In this document: positions 22,446-34,616 of the stretch, in pieces
Position numbering within the stretch: position 1 is the stretch's first letter
How the letters are laid out: every line of letters starts with the position of its first letter
Source of the DNA: Perognathus longimembris pacificus
Taxonomy: Eukaryota; Chordata; Mammalia; Rodentia; Heteromyidae
Length of the DNA stretch: 64,000 nt
Reading direction: 5' to 3'
Assembly: GCF_023159225.1 (NCBI RefSeq)
Contig: NC_063162.1
Coordinates: 90,419,880-90,483,879 of the forward strand
Made by a program: the position numbers and the translations under genes
The notes under the pieces: model-generated
Database searches by the model: none
What the model was told of the DNA's origin: nothing
The model's input: only the letters and a program-made list of their open reading frames with translations

Positions 22446-23107
22446 AAAATGACCTTCCCAAACTGGGAATTCTAAAGAGATTCTTTTAATGATCATATTC
22501 TGGGTCAGAGTAAGATAAATTCAACACATTCTGTTTGGGGGGAAGGGACTTTCCTGCATGAGATTCAGAATAGGATCCTGGACTTTAAACTCTATCCATC
22601 TAGCTCCATGGTAACATAAAGCTAGATGTCAATAAAGTAACTTGAATTTGTGGAGGAATTTTTCTCTGTGGATGGCAAGAAAACCACAGGAGAAATGTCA
22701 AAATGTATTTTTAAAAACGAAGTTCCCCCTCTCCTTCAAAGAAGATGCTGTTGTCAGTATTTCTACCAGAAAGCATCTTTTTAATTTTGCAATGCTGTGT
22801 AAAATTCTTGGCATACACCATAGTTAATCAAATTACTTTTTTAAATAGTCAGTTAATCCTAAAGTTCCACACCAAAATGTGTGACTTGCTGTATGGGCAA
22901 TAGTTGGCTTTAGAAAGCTCATTTACCTCAAGTCCCCTGTCCCTGAGTAATTGACATTTGTATATTTGCATAAATGTAGCTACTGAATCTTTTACAACAG
23001 TAACATGTGAAATCTTAAGGCATATTAGAAATTTGCTTAAAAATGGAAAAAGTATTCTTCCTGTCTGTGAAACTAAGAAACTGAGAGAGAAGAGTATGTG
23101 AAAGAAG

Positions 23108-23310
23108 GGGAAAATAGTCAAATGCAGTCATTATATCCATTGTACATTATGTAAAAATTGAACTATATAACTTGAGGGTATGGGTGTGAGGGTAGAAATT
23201 GAGGAGAATGATGAAAAAGGTGGCATTGGTCAAGACACATTGTACTCATCACCTAATATGTGGGATTGCAACCTCTTTGAACAACTACTTAATTTTTTCC
23301 CCCAGAAATC
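23108..23310 (+). mobile_element. L1 3' UTR fragment
   Basis: Shares GGTCAAGACACATTGTACTC and ATTGCAACCTC with the L1 3' ends at 1205-1455 and 60880-61095. Confidence 0.65.
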
Positions 23311-23675
23311 ATAAAGCCTACAGTGATAATGAACCCCTTGGCCTTCCCAGGCTGACCCAAGTGGGCCCATCAGCCCAGAGATTTCATGTGGGCCCCCTTG
23401 TGTAACCTGGCAGGCAAATTCCAGGAGATTGGAATATGTAAACCCCATTCTTACACAACTTCAGGGATTAATAAACAAAATGTTGGACAACTTGGAAATC
23501 TTAAATTTGGTCAGACAGTTGGAAATACATCTGTGCTTCAAATGTTTTAAATGGCTCAGTTCTTTATCACCTCCAGTTTCCATTGTGCATGTCACCAAAC
23601 TATTCTTGGCCCAGGGTATTTTGGAGACCCTAAATCAGAGGTAAAGAAATAAACCAACATTCACCCCTACAAGTT

Positions 23676-23763
23676 TAATGCATCTTGAGACCAAGTTTAT
23701 ATGTCATCTCTCATATAAATGCCTTCCTCTCTATTAACCAGGCCTCACAGACACCAGCCCAGT
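23676..23763. repeat. Source arm of an 84/88 bp inverted duplication
   Basis: This unique-looking stretch occurs again in reverse complement at 24854-24937. All 84 aligned bases are identical; the only difference is four extra bases here (TTCC near 23723). Flanks are contiguous unique DNA, which suggests that this is the donor. Confidence 0.95.
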
Positions 23764-23857
23764 TTTTGCACATCTCTGTATTCATAGCTTTATCAAAGCC
23801 CAAATGTAATTAATCATGTAGATTCCTATCTAGTTTTGCTTTCTAGCTATTTATGTC

Positions 23858-23965
23858 CTAGGAGCACTGTAACAAAGAAGTACAAATTCAGTGACTTAAA
23901 ACAGCAAAATTCCTCTCTGAAATCAAGATATTGACAGGGCCATGCTACATCTAAAGTCTGTAGGT
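23858..23965 (-). mobile_element. Possible MaLR-type LTR fragment
   Basis: GCACTGTAACAAAGAAGTAC and the AGTGACTTAAAACAGCAAAATT stretch resemble the reverse complement of old MaLR/MLT1 LTR 3' ends. Weak and short. Confidence 0.4.
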
Positions 23966-24329
23966 GAACTTGTTGTCCTTACCACTTCTTTACTTCCAGT
24001 GATTTGCTAACATTTTTTTTTGCTATATCCTGGCTTCTTAAACACATTAATCTTTGATCTCCACTTACCTTTACATATATCAGGTGATACATACATTTCT
24101 GTCCTTTTGCTTAGGACCAGCTGTTCCCTCATTCTCTCTCATTCTCTTTCTCCCATCTCTGCCCATGAGTTGCTTGGTTCACTTTCATCCATGTCCAGTG
24201 CAGCTGATGGGCCCCACTGTTGCACATTTCCACCCACTTTCCACTGATTCTGTACCATCCCCCACCTTCCCTCAGATGTGCACATGTATACATCATATAT
24301 AAGGTAAAGAATACAGACTCATCTAAAAA

Positions 24330-26235
24330 CGATAAGACAAATTAAGGTCTTTTTTTCCCTTATCTTTGGAGTTCTTTTCAGAATGTATATTATTTTACAT
24401 ACATGTGAAGAGGCACTTGGGTATGACAACTGGTGCTTTACTCCTAAGACTATCCTTTTTCAGTCTCACTGTGTATGGGTTTCTTGAATCTTGTGTACTT
24501 TGTAGTATCTCATTGTGCTTTAAATCTAACATCCTCCTATTAGGGAGAACATGCACCATTTGTTCCTCTGATCTTGGCTTACTTCTGTCAACATAATTTG
24601 TTCTAGATCCATCCATTTACCTGTGAATGCCATTATTTTATCCTTCAATGGCTGTGTAAATTTCCATTGAATACAGGAACCACATTTTTTTGGATTCATT
24701 CTTCTATTGTGGGGCATCTGGGTTGTTTCCATATTTTGGCTACTTTGGATAGTGCAACAATGAACATGGATGTCCAATTGTCCTTGTTGTATCCTGGCTC
24801 ATGATGCTCAGGGTAAATGCCTAGAAGTGGTATGTCTGTATTATAGAAAAGACACTGGGCTGGTGTCTGTGAGGCCTGGTTAATAGAGAGGCATTTATAT
24901 GAGAGATGACATATAAACTTGGTCTCAAGATGCATTAGTTTAGTTTTTTGAGAAACCTCTAGACTGCTTTCCCAGAAGCAGTACAGTGGGGGTTCCTTTT
25001 TCTCCACATCCTCACCAGCATTTGTTGTCTGAATTCAGAATATTGGCCAGTCTAATTGGGGTAAGATGCTTTCTCAGGGTTGTTCTTATTTACATTTCCT
25101 TTACAGCCAGGGATGATGAACATTTCCTCATGTTTCCCTGCCATTTTTACCTTTTCTTCTGAGAAGTCTCTCTTTAGCTCCTTTGCCCATTTAGTGATTG
25201 GATTATTAGATTTGGGAGGGGTTGGTTTCTTGAGCATCCTGTATATATTTGACATTAGGCCTTTGTCTAAAATATTTCTGGTAAAGATCTTTTCCCAATT
25301 GGTTGGCTATATTTCTAGTTTAGTAGCTGTGCCTTTAGCTTTTATTTTAATGTAGTCCCATTTGTCGAATTTCTCTCCAATCTGTTGTGCCCCTGGGACT
25401 CTATTCAGGAAGTTCCTGCCTGTGCCTATAAGTTCTAATGTCTCTCCTACTCTGTTTGGCAGTAGTTTCAGAGTGAGGTCTTTAATCCATTTTGAGTTGA
25501 TGTTAGTGCATGGTGACAAGCAGGGATCCACTTTTATTTTTTTCAGTGTGGCTGCCCAGTTTTCCCAGCACCAATAGTTGAAGAGACTATGCTTTTTCCA
25601 TTGTATGTCTTTGGCTCCTTTGTTAACTATCAGATGACTTTAAGTATGTGATTTCATTTCTAGATCTTCTAATCTGTTCCAGTGATCTTAGGGTCTATTT
25701 TTGTGCCAATAATAAGCTGTTTTTGTTATTATGGCTCTATAGTAGAGCTTGAAATCTGGTATTGTGATATTGCCTACATTGCTTCTTTTGCCTAAAATTG
25801 CTTTGGCTATTCTAGGTCCTTTTTTGTTCCATATGAATTTTTGGATTGTTTTCTCTATTTCAGTGAAGAATGTCATTGGGATTTTGATGGGAATTGCATT
25901 GAGTTAGTATATCATATTTTGCAGTATGGCCATGAGCATGGAATGTCTTTCCATTTCGTGGTGTTCTCTTTGCATTCTTTCTTTAGATTTTTATAGTTTC
26001 GCTAAATAGATCTTTTACATCTTTGGTTAGGTTGATTCCTAGATATTTTCTTTTTTGAGGCTATTGCAAATGGGGCTGTTTTCATAATTTCCCTTCCTGT
26101 GTGTACACTGTTGGTACACAGAAAGGCTACTGATTTGGGTGGGTTAATTTTGTATCATGCTACTTTGTGGAAGTGGTCTATTAGCTCTAGAAATTTGGGA
26201 GTGGAATTTTTAGGTTCTAATGAGCCTATTTCTAA
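24330..26235 (-). mobile_element. 1.9 kb 5'-truncated L1 (ORF2 C-terminal half)
   Basis: Minus-strand translations in broken frames give L1 ORF2 from downstream of the reverse-transcriptase core to the C-terminus: [12 protein letters not shown] and [14 protein letters not shown] near 25876-25730, IPLLGIYPEHHEPGYNKDNW and KQPRCPTIEE near 24830-24700, then SQDQRNKWCMFSLIG near 24560. Stops and frameshifts separate them. A foreign 84 bp piece sits inside at 24854-24937. The 3' UTR belongs to an older subfamily than the copies at 29438 and 38643, and the 5' end is truncated near 26235. Confidence 0.92.
24854..24937. repeat. Inserted arm of the inverted duplication, inside L1
   Basis: Reverse complement of 23676-23763. 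It interrupts the L1 between sequence equivalent to 39980 and GTTTAGTCTTTTGAGG (compare 40212 onward), which is continuous in the other L1 copy. Its length, 84 bp, is a multiple of three, so the minus-strand frame reads straight through it. Confidence 0.93.
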
Positions 26236-26333
26236 ATAAAATCATATACTGAATTAGCAAGAGTTATTTTTATGTGATGGCATGGAGACACAATTCAATC
26301 ATAACATCTTCAATCAAGTTCTCCATTTAAGAA

Positions 26334-26480
26334 GTAATTTGCACTGAGAGTGATAGAATATGCCTGTCATCTCAGCTAAACAAGGAGATGGAAGTGAGAG
26401 GATAGCAGTTCAATGATTACCTTTCTCCTCTCTGCAAAAGTCAAGAAATTAGAGATACTTACCATGATATCTGTGAATAC
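26334..26480 (+). mobile_element. Degenerate B1-like SINE
   Basis: ATATGCCTGTCATCTCAGCT resembles a decayed B1 5' region. It precedes a clearer B1-ID element. Confidence 0.45.
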
Positions 26481-26511
26481 CTATCATGAGCCTATCTCAA
26501 AAAACAAGCTA

Positions 26512-26716
26512 GGTGAGGTGGTATTTATCTATAATTCCAAATACACTGGAGACAGAGGTTAGAGGACCATGGTCTAAGGCCAGTCCTGAACAAAAATTTA
26601 AGACCCTAACAAAAAATAATTAAAGCCAAAAGGACTTAGAGGCATAGCTTAAATGATATAATTCTTGTCTTGCAAGCACAAGATCCTGAATTCAAACTCC
26701 AGTGCTGTCTTATAAA
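26512..26716 (+). mobile_element. B1-ID dimeric SINE (old)
   Basis: B1 half (GCTAGGTGAGGTGGTATTTA) then, after an A-rich spacer, a monomer with ATAGCTTAAATGATATAATT and CTGAATTCAAACTCCAGTGC. This right monomer is ID-like rather than Geo-like. Confidence 0.65.
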
Positions 26717-28145
26717 AGAAGTCATTTATTAGAACTACTTGTATCCAATACTGAAAAGATCAAAGAGGGTATCTTTGAAGGCATAGGAAATATCATCTTG
26801 TATGTTCTCCCATGTAAAATTTCTTTGGCTGCATTGAGAATGGGTAAAAGAAAAAATGAATAATTCCAGTGTTGAAATCTTAAACTCTAATTTCCAATGA
26901 TGCCTCCCCCTTCGAAATTCCTCATCACTTTTCCAGTGGTTCAAGACACTGGCATCCTGGAGAAGCAAGGAAGATGAGGTGCCAGGGTTGTCACTCAGTG
27001 AGCACAACCTCAGTGCCCAGTCACCAGTGACAACTCAATCCAGAGAACTTACTGGTAATAACTATTCTCTATCCTACACTTATGGTAAGCTGAGCATTGT
27101 AGTGGGCACATGCTTTATTAACAATCACATGATATCTTCTCTGGAACTCTAGGTGGGAGAAACTATTACTATTTTCATTCTTCTAGTGAAGAAACTAAGA
27201 ACTGAATTCAATCCTTAGTAAGTCAGTAAAATCAGAATTCAAAGCCAAGCCTGAGTGCCTTTGCTTCTACCCACTGTATGGAAACAGACTGGAGAATTGC
27301 AGAGCTCCATCAGATCCTTCATGAAGAGCCACAGCTGATAACTAAGACTTTATGTGTAGCTGCCCCAGACTCCCACCAGGAATTAGGCCTACTGCACCTT
27401 TACTGCTTGCGTAGCCTGATGGAGCACTCACCCAGTGATCTGATATCCTCTTTGCCTCCAGCCAAGGCCTGGTGGCTAAAGGTTGGTAATGTCAGGAATA
27501 GAATGTAAGAACCCCAAATAGCATGCCAATTTCCAGAAAAGATGGAATGTCAGAGTGCCTTTTTTTATTAGATCAAACAGAATACAAGGACTTATCATTA
27601 CATCATGCCTGCACTTCTTGCCTATCACTCTATCAAATGAATAAATCAGGTCATATTTTTAATGGCCTATTATATGTAAAATACTTTTTCACCTGTAGAA
27701 GATAGAAACACTAAGATATTTTTGTCCTTAGAAACTGAAGATCCTGGGTGGGAGATTGTAGCAACTCCCCAAAATCTGATATAATCTAATATAATAGTCC
27801 AGATAATCTAGAATCTTAAATAGGACTGGCCAAGCCCAGATCCTTAATGGGTTCCTCTACTTGGCCAAGTCTGTGGCAATGGAATCTGTGAAAATGGAAG
27901 TCTTTGGTAATGGGACAGGATGTAACCTCTAGACCCATCATTTGTCCAAGGTGAGTTACTTACTTGTCTTGTCATTTTTCTCAACTATCTATGTAAAGCA
28001 AGTTTATTAATATCAACCTTGCAGGATGACCAAAGCACTAAGAGTCATGGAAAATGCCTGGTACCTTGTAGACATTCAATTGAGTAACTGTAGTACCATT
28101 ATCATCAGTCATACCAGAATCATATCCTAGGCCTGAAATATACAG
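26717..28145. other. Unique sequence
   Basis: No gene or recognisable repeat. Short open frames at 26735-27007 and 27278-27508 lack family features and splice context. Confidence 0.45.
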
Positions 28146-28149
28146 GTTT

Positions 28150-28375
28150 TTGTTTGTTTGTTTGTTGTTTTGCTTTGTTTTTGTTGCCAGTCCTGGGGCG
28201 TGGACTCAGGGCCTGAGCACTGTCCCTGGCTTCATTTTGCTCAAGGCTAGCACTCTGCCACTTGAGCCACAGTGCCACTTCTGGCCTTTTTGTATATATG
28301 TGGTGCTGACGAATTGAACCAAGGGCTTCATGTATATGAGGCAAGCACTCTTGCCACTAGGCCATATTCCCAGCC
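28150..28375 (-). mobile_element. Older IDL-Geo SINE
   Basis: Antisense Geo then IDL, with a (TTTG)n tail. The flanks AATATACAGGTTTTT and AATAGACAGGTATTT look like a diverged TSD. A second IDL-Geo has inserted at its 5' edge. Confidence 0.9.
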
Positions 28376-28394
28376 CAATAGACAGGTATTTTTT

Positions 28395-28599
28395 TTTTTT
28401 TTTTTTTGCCAGTCCTGGGCCTTGGACTCAGGGCCTGAGCACTGTCCCTGGCTTCTTCCCGCTCAAGGCTAGCACTCTGCCACTTGAGCCACAGCGCCGC
28501 TTCTGGCCGTTTTCTGTATATGTGGTGCTGGGGAATCGAACCTAGGGCCTCGTGTATCCGAGGCAGGCACTCTTGCCACTAGGCTATATCCCCAGCCCC
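28395..28599 (-). mobile_element. Young IDL-Geo SINE with TSD
   Basis: Perfect 19 bp TSD, CAATAGACAGGTATTTTTT, at 28376-28394 and 28600-28618. Nearly identical to 18041-18263 and 53394-53600. It lies in the same orientation, directly beside the older copy. Confidence 0.97.
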
Positions 28600-28769
28600 C
28601 AATAGACAGGTATTTTTTAAAGTCACGTGGAATTAAAAATGTGTGGGGCAGGGAGAGGATGCTCAGTTTACAGAGGTTTGAAAGAAACTAGTGAACAAAT
28701 TTCATAGAAGCAAGGACTATTTCTCACTCCATGTTCATAACTTCATCACACTTTATTGATTGTATTAAC

Positions 28770-28860
28770 CAAGATATATATATGTATATATACACAGACA
28801 TCTATATGTGTGTTATATAGTTATACATATATATGTTATATATATAACATATATATAATA
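28770..28860. repeat. AT-rich palindromic (TA)n region
   Basis: It includes a perfect 30 bp palindrome at 28827-28856, centred on GTTATATATATAAC. Confidence 0.9.
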
Positions 28861-29424
28861 CAGCAAAGTTGTATTAACAAGTTAGCTGCTTCTTCCCGGG
28901 TAAGATGAAATTCATCCTGCCTCTGGTTTGGGCCTGGGTCTAGTTGTCCCTACATTCTTGGCAAGTGCTTGTCTTCTTTTCCTAAGAAGATTATGGAGAT
29001 AGTTGAGCGGTTCAGAGAAAAACCTACTAGTTCAAGATGTTAATGTGTCACATTGACTGGGTTATGGGGATCCCAGATATGTGATTAAATATTATTTCTG
29101 AGTATGTCTGTGAGGATAGTTAAGGCTGAGATAATATCAAAATTGGTAGGTTAAGTAAGGAGATTGCCCTCTCCAATGTGTGTGAACCTCATCCAATCAA
29201 ATAAATGTTTGAAGAGAATAAAAAGCCTGGGATGAAAGAATGCTTCCTGTCTATCTTCCAGTTTACAATACAGAGTTTGAACTGAAATTTATACCATTTT
29301 TTCTGCAGCTTGTTGACTACAGATCTTCTCAACCTCTCCATGTGAACGAATTCTCTTTCTGTTCTCTGGTGAACCCAGACTAACACATACCTGTGAAAAT
29401 GATGTACTCCAGGAAATACACAAA
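28861..29424. other. Unique sequence
   Basis: No gene or repeat recognised. Confidence 0.4.
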
Positions 29425-29437
29425 AAATGAATTTTCT

Positions 29438-30078
29438 TTTTTCTTTTCAAATTTTTATTATCAAACTGATGTACAAAGAAGTTACAGTTTCATACGTTAG
29501 GCATTGGATACATTACTTGTACTGTTTGTTACCTTGTCCCTTGTACCCCCTTCCCCTCCTCCCCCTTTCCCTTTCCCCCCATGAGATGTTCAGTTCACTT
29601 ACACCAAACAGTTTTGCAAGTATTGCTTTTGTAGTTGTTTTTCTTTTTTTACCCTGTGTCTCTCAATTTTGGTATTCCCTTTCAATTTCCTAGTTCTAAT
29701 ACCAGTATACATGGTTTCCAATATACTCAGATAAGATTACAAACATAGTGTAGGTACAACCACGGGAAGGTGATACAAGAACATTGTCAATAATAGTAGC
29801 TACAGATACACATGGGAAGTTGAAAGTAGTTACAACTGTGATATAACAATCGTTTCCATAACATGGAGTTCATTTCACTTAGCATCATCTTATGTGTTCA
29901 TAAGGGTATAGCTATTGGGCCCTTGTGAGCCTTTGCTGTGACTGCCTATACCTGTACTAATTATACCCAATAAGGGAGACCATAGAGTCCGTGTTTCTTT
30001 GGGTCTGGCTCACTTCACTTAGTATAATTTTTAAGAATGACATTGCCCCATTTGTAAGGAAATGGAAGGACTTGGAAC
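29438..30078 (-). mobile_element. 5'-truncated L1 (3' UTR plus ORF2 C-terminus) with TSD
   Basis: Perfect 13 bp TSD, AAATGAATTTTCT, at 29425-29437 and 30079-30091. The 3' end (minus strand) reads ...GATAATAAAAATTTGAAAA. The ORF2 C-terminus is readable near 30075-29960 (LSEVSQTQRNTDSMVSLIG). The same subfamily occurs at 34617 and 38643. Confidence 0.95.
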
Positions 30079-30091
30079 AAATGAATTTTCT

Positions 30092-31155
30092 AAGCAGACA
30101 CAGGGAGAGAAGGTGAGGGTTATGTCTAGGAATTAGCTGAGCTACCAGATGCAAGTGCCAGGATGGGCATTGTTGGTTAAGTAGAATCTGAAGCCTAACA
30201 GTAAGATAGCCAGGTGCTGTATCTAACATGATAACATAAAACATCTAGTCTGGCAGAACTTAAAGAGCAAGACAAATAGCCTTGAAATCTGAAGAGATGA
30301 TCTTGTCTGTCAGCAGAATTTAGGCTGAATCATTCCATGAATTTCCTTCTGATATAAAGATAGGATTACTTGATTGACTATTTACAAATCCAGAGGGACT
30401 TCCAGAAAGAGTTAAGTGAGATTTAATATATGTAAAAGACAGTAACATTCATAGAAACAGAAATCTCAGACTTTGACAATTGGCTACTGCTGGCTAAAAT
30501 CATTCAGTGTTTATAAATTATCATATCCAGCACTCAGACTGTAGTAGAGAAAGCAGTTTTCATTTCCTTGGAGCTGGTATCTAATCAAAATGCCCTACCA
30601 AATACTCTACCATTTTCCAAACTGTATTGTTGGTGTCTTGCAATTCACTTTTTGGGATCTTTTATGGAAGAAGAGAATGTTTACTGAACAAGGTTCCCTG
30701 TGGGGAGGTAGGGTGGGCATCCCTTGGGGCTTACGGAATTTGCATAGAACGACAAGACAGTGGAGGTGAGGAATGAGAAATACCCTTGGCACAGCAATTT
30801 TCAAGTTCTGGATGTAAGACAGAAGGGTTGTATTTTAATTTTTCCTAATAGACTAGCTCTCCTTATCACTTTTGTCCATTATTCTATTCATGCAATCCAT
30901 CATCAATGAATATATGAATATTTATTCATATCTGTAATATGTACAGCATGTTAGCACGCATTTCTCTTAAAGACCACTGTAGCACTCTGTGGACAAATAT
31001 CATTGGACTCTCATGACCCTCATGTGCACCAACTTTTAACCTGATTAATCAGACATGGCTGGATGAAAGGGAGAGGGAAGAAGAGAAGTCAGCCTTGATG
31101 CTAATGAGTCATTGTAGAAATTTCTCTAAGTTCTTCATTGTTTTTATTTTATTTA
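30092..31155. other. Unique sequence
   Basis: No gene or repeat recognised. Confidence 0.4.
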
Positions 31156-31159
31156 TAAA

Positions 31160-31200
31160 GTGTGTGTGTGTGTGTGTGTATGTGTGTGTGTGTGTGTGTA
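31160..31200. repeat. (GT)n microsatellite at a SINE tail
   Basis: About 20 GT units with one TAT variant, next to the tail of the minus-strand SINE that follows. Confidence 0.95.
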
Positions 31201-31437
31201 CTGATGCTTAAACTCAAGGGCCTGGGCACTGTCCCTTAGCTTTTTCTGGCTAAGGCTAGCACTCTTCTACTTGAGCCACAATCCATTTTGGCTTTTTGGT
31301 GATTAATTGGACATAAGAGACTTGGAGACTTTCTTGCCCAGGCTGGCTTCAAATCTCAATCCTCAGATCTTAGCCTCTTCAGATCTCAGCCTCTTGAGTA
31401 GTTAGGATTACAGATGTGAGCCATAGATGCCCAGCTT
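31201..31437 (-). mobile_element. B1-Geo SINE with internal duplication
   Basis: Antisense Geo (GGGCACTGTCCCTTAGC), linker (GATTAATTGGACATAAG) and B1. CAGATCTTAGCCTCTT is followed directly by CAGATCTCAGCCTCTT, a 16 bp tandem repeat inside the B1 half. Confidence 0.85.
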
Positions 31438-31439
31438 TT

Positions 31440-32190
31440 TTTTTTATAAACTATACATCAACATAGCACAACCATTTCAAGAGATCTCTCCTTTGGGGCA
31501 TTTTAAGAACTTTTATTTTATATGGGGACATCAGAACAAGGATTATAACCGAGTCCTCCGGTTCTGCCCTTCCCTTTCCAATGCTGGAGAAGATGAAAGT
31601 TTTAGTGACAGATTTCTACACAGGGCTGGAACTTATTAAGAGATAGATATGGGAGTCTTGCTGATGGAAACCTAGTTATCAAATTGTCCCTATTGTGACT
31701 GACTCAACTCTGGGCAGTGCTTGGCTGTGCAAATACATATTGGCTTTGTATTGCAGTCTAGAATCTAAGGCTGACTTGCTGCCAGATTCTAGCTCAGGAG
31801 AAGATGGACTCACTGCCCAGTAGGGAACCACTGAAATCATTCAGCCTGCAGAAGGGAAAATTCAAAAACTTAGTAGGGATGGAACTACCTGGGGCTGATC
31901 CTACCCCTGCACATCAACTCACTCACTGTGTCTTGGTGGTCCTGTTTCCTTCCTTGGGAAGGCAGACATGAAAGGGCAGAGAAAGGCCAGAATGGGAGCT
32001 CTTAGCAGCTCCCTAAATGTGGTCCAGGGATCAGCAACATCAGCAGCATATGCAGGGGCTCTGGACCATTGCAGCAGGAGCTGCCTTTGTTCATCGGCTG
32101 GCCAGGTGTGTCTGATGCTCCCTAAGGATTGAGGATGGTTCCTGACACGGAACCACTCTGGGCATTTTGCTATTTAGTTTTGTTGTTGGT
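31440..32190. other. Unique sequence
   Basis: No gene or repeat recognised. Confidence 0.4.
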
Positions 32191-32196
32191 GTAATT

Positions 32197-32312
32197 TCCT
32201 TCCTTCCTTCCTTCCTTCCTTCCTTCCTTCCTTCCTTCCTTCCTTCCTTCCTTCCTTCCTTCCTTCCTTCCTTTTTCTTTCTTTCTTTCTTTTTTTTCTT
32301 TTTTTTTTTTTT
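32197..32312. repeat. (TTCC)n/(CTTT)n pyrimidine array
   Basis: About 19 TTCC units followed by CTTT and a T-run, at the tail side of the B1 fragment at 32313-32400. Confidence 0.95.
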
Positions 32313-32400
32313 TGACAGGTCTCACTCCCTATGTAGTTCAGACTAAATTCAAACTTGTGGACCTCCCGGTTAGAGTCCTGAGTGCTGGTACTACAACACA
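32313..32400 (-). mobile_element. B1 SINE fragment
   Basis: GACAGGTCTCACTCCCTATG and GAGTCCTGAGTGCTGGTACT are antisense B1. Confidence 0.65.
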
Positions 32401-32529
32401 CACTGCTAGTCTCAAGACAGTTTTCAATGTCAAGTTCCCAGGCCTTCTTCCAGACCAATTAAATTAGCATTTCTATCTACATCTATATATCTCTCTCTCT
32501 GTTGTCTGTTGTCTGTCTGTCTCTGTCTC

Positions 32530-32675
32530 TGTCTCCACTTCTGGCCTTTGGATGGTTAATTGGAGATTAGTGGCCCACAGACTTTTCTCCTGGGGCTGGC
32601 TTTGAACCACGATCCTCAAATCTCAGCCTTCTGAGTAGCTAGGATTACAGGTGTGAGCCGCTGGCAGCTGGCCTA
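32530..32675 (-). mobile_element. B1-Geo SINE, Geo truncated
   Basis: CCACTTCTGGCCTTTGGATG (end of Geo), GGTTAATTGGAGATTAG linker and antisense B1 with GCTAGGATTACAGGTGTGAG. A CTGT/CT-rich run precedes it (32484-32530). Confidence 0.8.
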
Positions 32676-32679
32676 AATT

Positions 32680-34480
32680 CCCAAGTGTGTATATGTATGG
32701 TGTGACTCTCTAACCCCCAGTCAACATCTCTTGCCATATCATAGGAATCCTAGGGCAGCTACTGCTCTGTCAGCTTGAGTGGTCTTTGATTACTGGGCTT
32801 CCGAACATACCTTTCTCCTCTGTCATATAATATTTGGAAAATCACAGATACATTGCAAGGATATCCCAAATATTTCTCTAGAACCTCTCAAAGTTTAAAA
32901 TAATTCTTGTTTATCTGATATTCAAATATAATCTGTGGTTTTGGTCATTGGGGGTTTTCTTTTTGTTTTTATTCTCGTTCTCTCTGTGTTGCCTAATCTA
33001 AAATATCTCTAAGTATATTTAGTTTCATGAGCATTTCATAATTTTTTCTTTGAGAAATTTACATTGTTTTGTTTTCAGTAAAATCACTATACAATGTAAT
33101 ATCAAAATGAAGGTTGATGGTGTATATCAGAATAGCCATAATGTTATATTGTTAATATTAAATTATTATTATCTTGCAAATAGTCTAGCAAATAGGCACT
33201 GCTCGGAACCTGCCTCCTAGGTGGCCTTGTAAACTCTCCCCAGCTTCTCCTGAGTTAGCAACTGAGGAGTTAATAGCTGCCATCTTGGGGGCATCTAGGA
33301 GATGTGGCCAGGTACTTCCCCACAAGCATGCCTTCTGATTGGTCAGTGGCTGGATGTGCTGGACTCCTGAAAGGTAAAGATCCCAATGCAGATATAATTA
33401 CATCCCATTTATATATTTGGATATACTTATTTTCAAAGGCATACCCCCTTTCGTCTTCTTGTATTATTGTACTCCCTGTCTTTCCCCATTCGAAGCAAAC
33501 ACTGGTAGAGGCTCCTTCTTGGAGCTGCTTTTGATCCCATTTCTCTGGCTTTCCCAAGGGATTAGCCATGGTGTGATTTACTTTTCAAGGAAGGCCCATT
33601 TATCTTCCCCCTGACAAATTTCAACACATGCCCAGCCCTAGCATGAACATTTCTGCAGATTAATCCCTCACCCTTCTCAAAGAGAAGAATTATTCTCAAA
33701 CAATCTATTTCAATACAGAGTTCCTGGTGTGAAGTTAATTTCCACAAACCTTGTGAGTATGCTACCAAAACACCATCTCAGTTATTCACTGAGAACAAGA
33801 GAAGCCCTCTGGCTTGTAGTTTTTCATCCTTATTGTTTAAATGTAAACAGCAAAGAAAGGCAGGGCAAAGCATGCATTAAAAAAAAAAAAAGCAGTGTTT
33901 CCTGCTAGCTATTGGAATGGCTTCTGTGTACAACAGTCTGTGGTCATTAACTATCAATAAATATTTATTCAGCAACTACTACAGTCACTGTGTGTATATA
34001 ACATGCCTTGAATGGTGATAGTTTACACATACTTGTAATCAGACTTTGGGTGGCTTTTCAAAAAAGCTGTGCAAAATGCATTCTGTGTTTAGATCAGTAT
34101 GATAAGACTCAAAGAGATAACAATACTTTATAAAATATGCCCACACTTTGCTATAAGACATTAACATTTGATCATTAGCAAACCTTTTAAAAACCATCTA
34201 ATAAGACAAATGTACAGTAATATACCTTATGAAAAATAACAACAACCAGATGCCACAAATGTGTAGTGGACAAAAACAACTATGAAGAAATAAAATAGAA
34301 AGCAATCTAGTGGATGGCACAACGGAATATGAATCAGCAATTCAGTGCTATTGTGATAAAAGTCAATATGATACCAGCACAAATCAATAGTAGTGGAAAG
34401 GCAAGACTGAAACATAATTCTTCTTCTCTCCTCCCCATTAGTCAGAAAGAACAAAGTATCCTGGCTTGGATTACACACTG
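32680..34480. other. Mostly unique sequence; possible LTR relic at 33190-33400
   Basis: GCCATCTTGGGGGCATCTAG and CCTTCTGATTGGTCAGTGGC (a CCAAT-like box) would suit an old LTR, but I see no polyadenylation signal or terminal repeats. Nothing else recognised. Confidence 0.3.
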
Positions 34481-34493
34481 AAAACTACTGTGA

Positions 34494-34570
34494 CAAGGGA
34501 TATAGCTCAATGTTAGAGAGCTTGACTAACATGTACAAGGTCCTGGGTTCGATTCCCAGCACAAACCAAA
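34494..34570 (+). mobile_element. ID SINE with well-kept pol III boxes
   Basis: A-box region TAGCTCAATGTTAGAG and B-box GGTTCGATTCCCAGC are close to tRNA-Ala. Upstream poly(A) tails are short. Transcription is possible but not shown. Confidence 0.8.
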
Positions 34571-34616
34571 CAACAAACTACTTATGTGAAACCCAACAGG
34601 ATTAAAACATTCTCTT

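Noticed and set aside
34494..34570. Functional tRNA gene
   Set aside because: A and B boxes are good, but the sequence lacks a foldable cloverleaf and is flanked by SINE-type context; it is an ID element.
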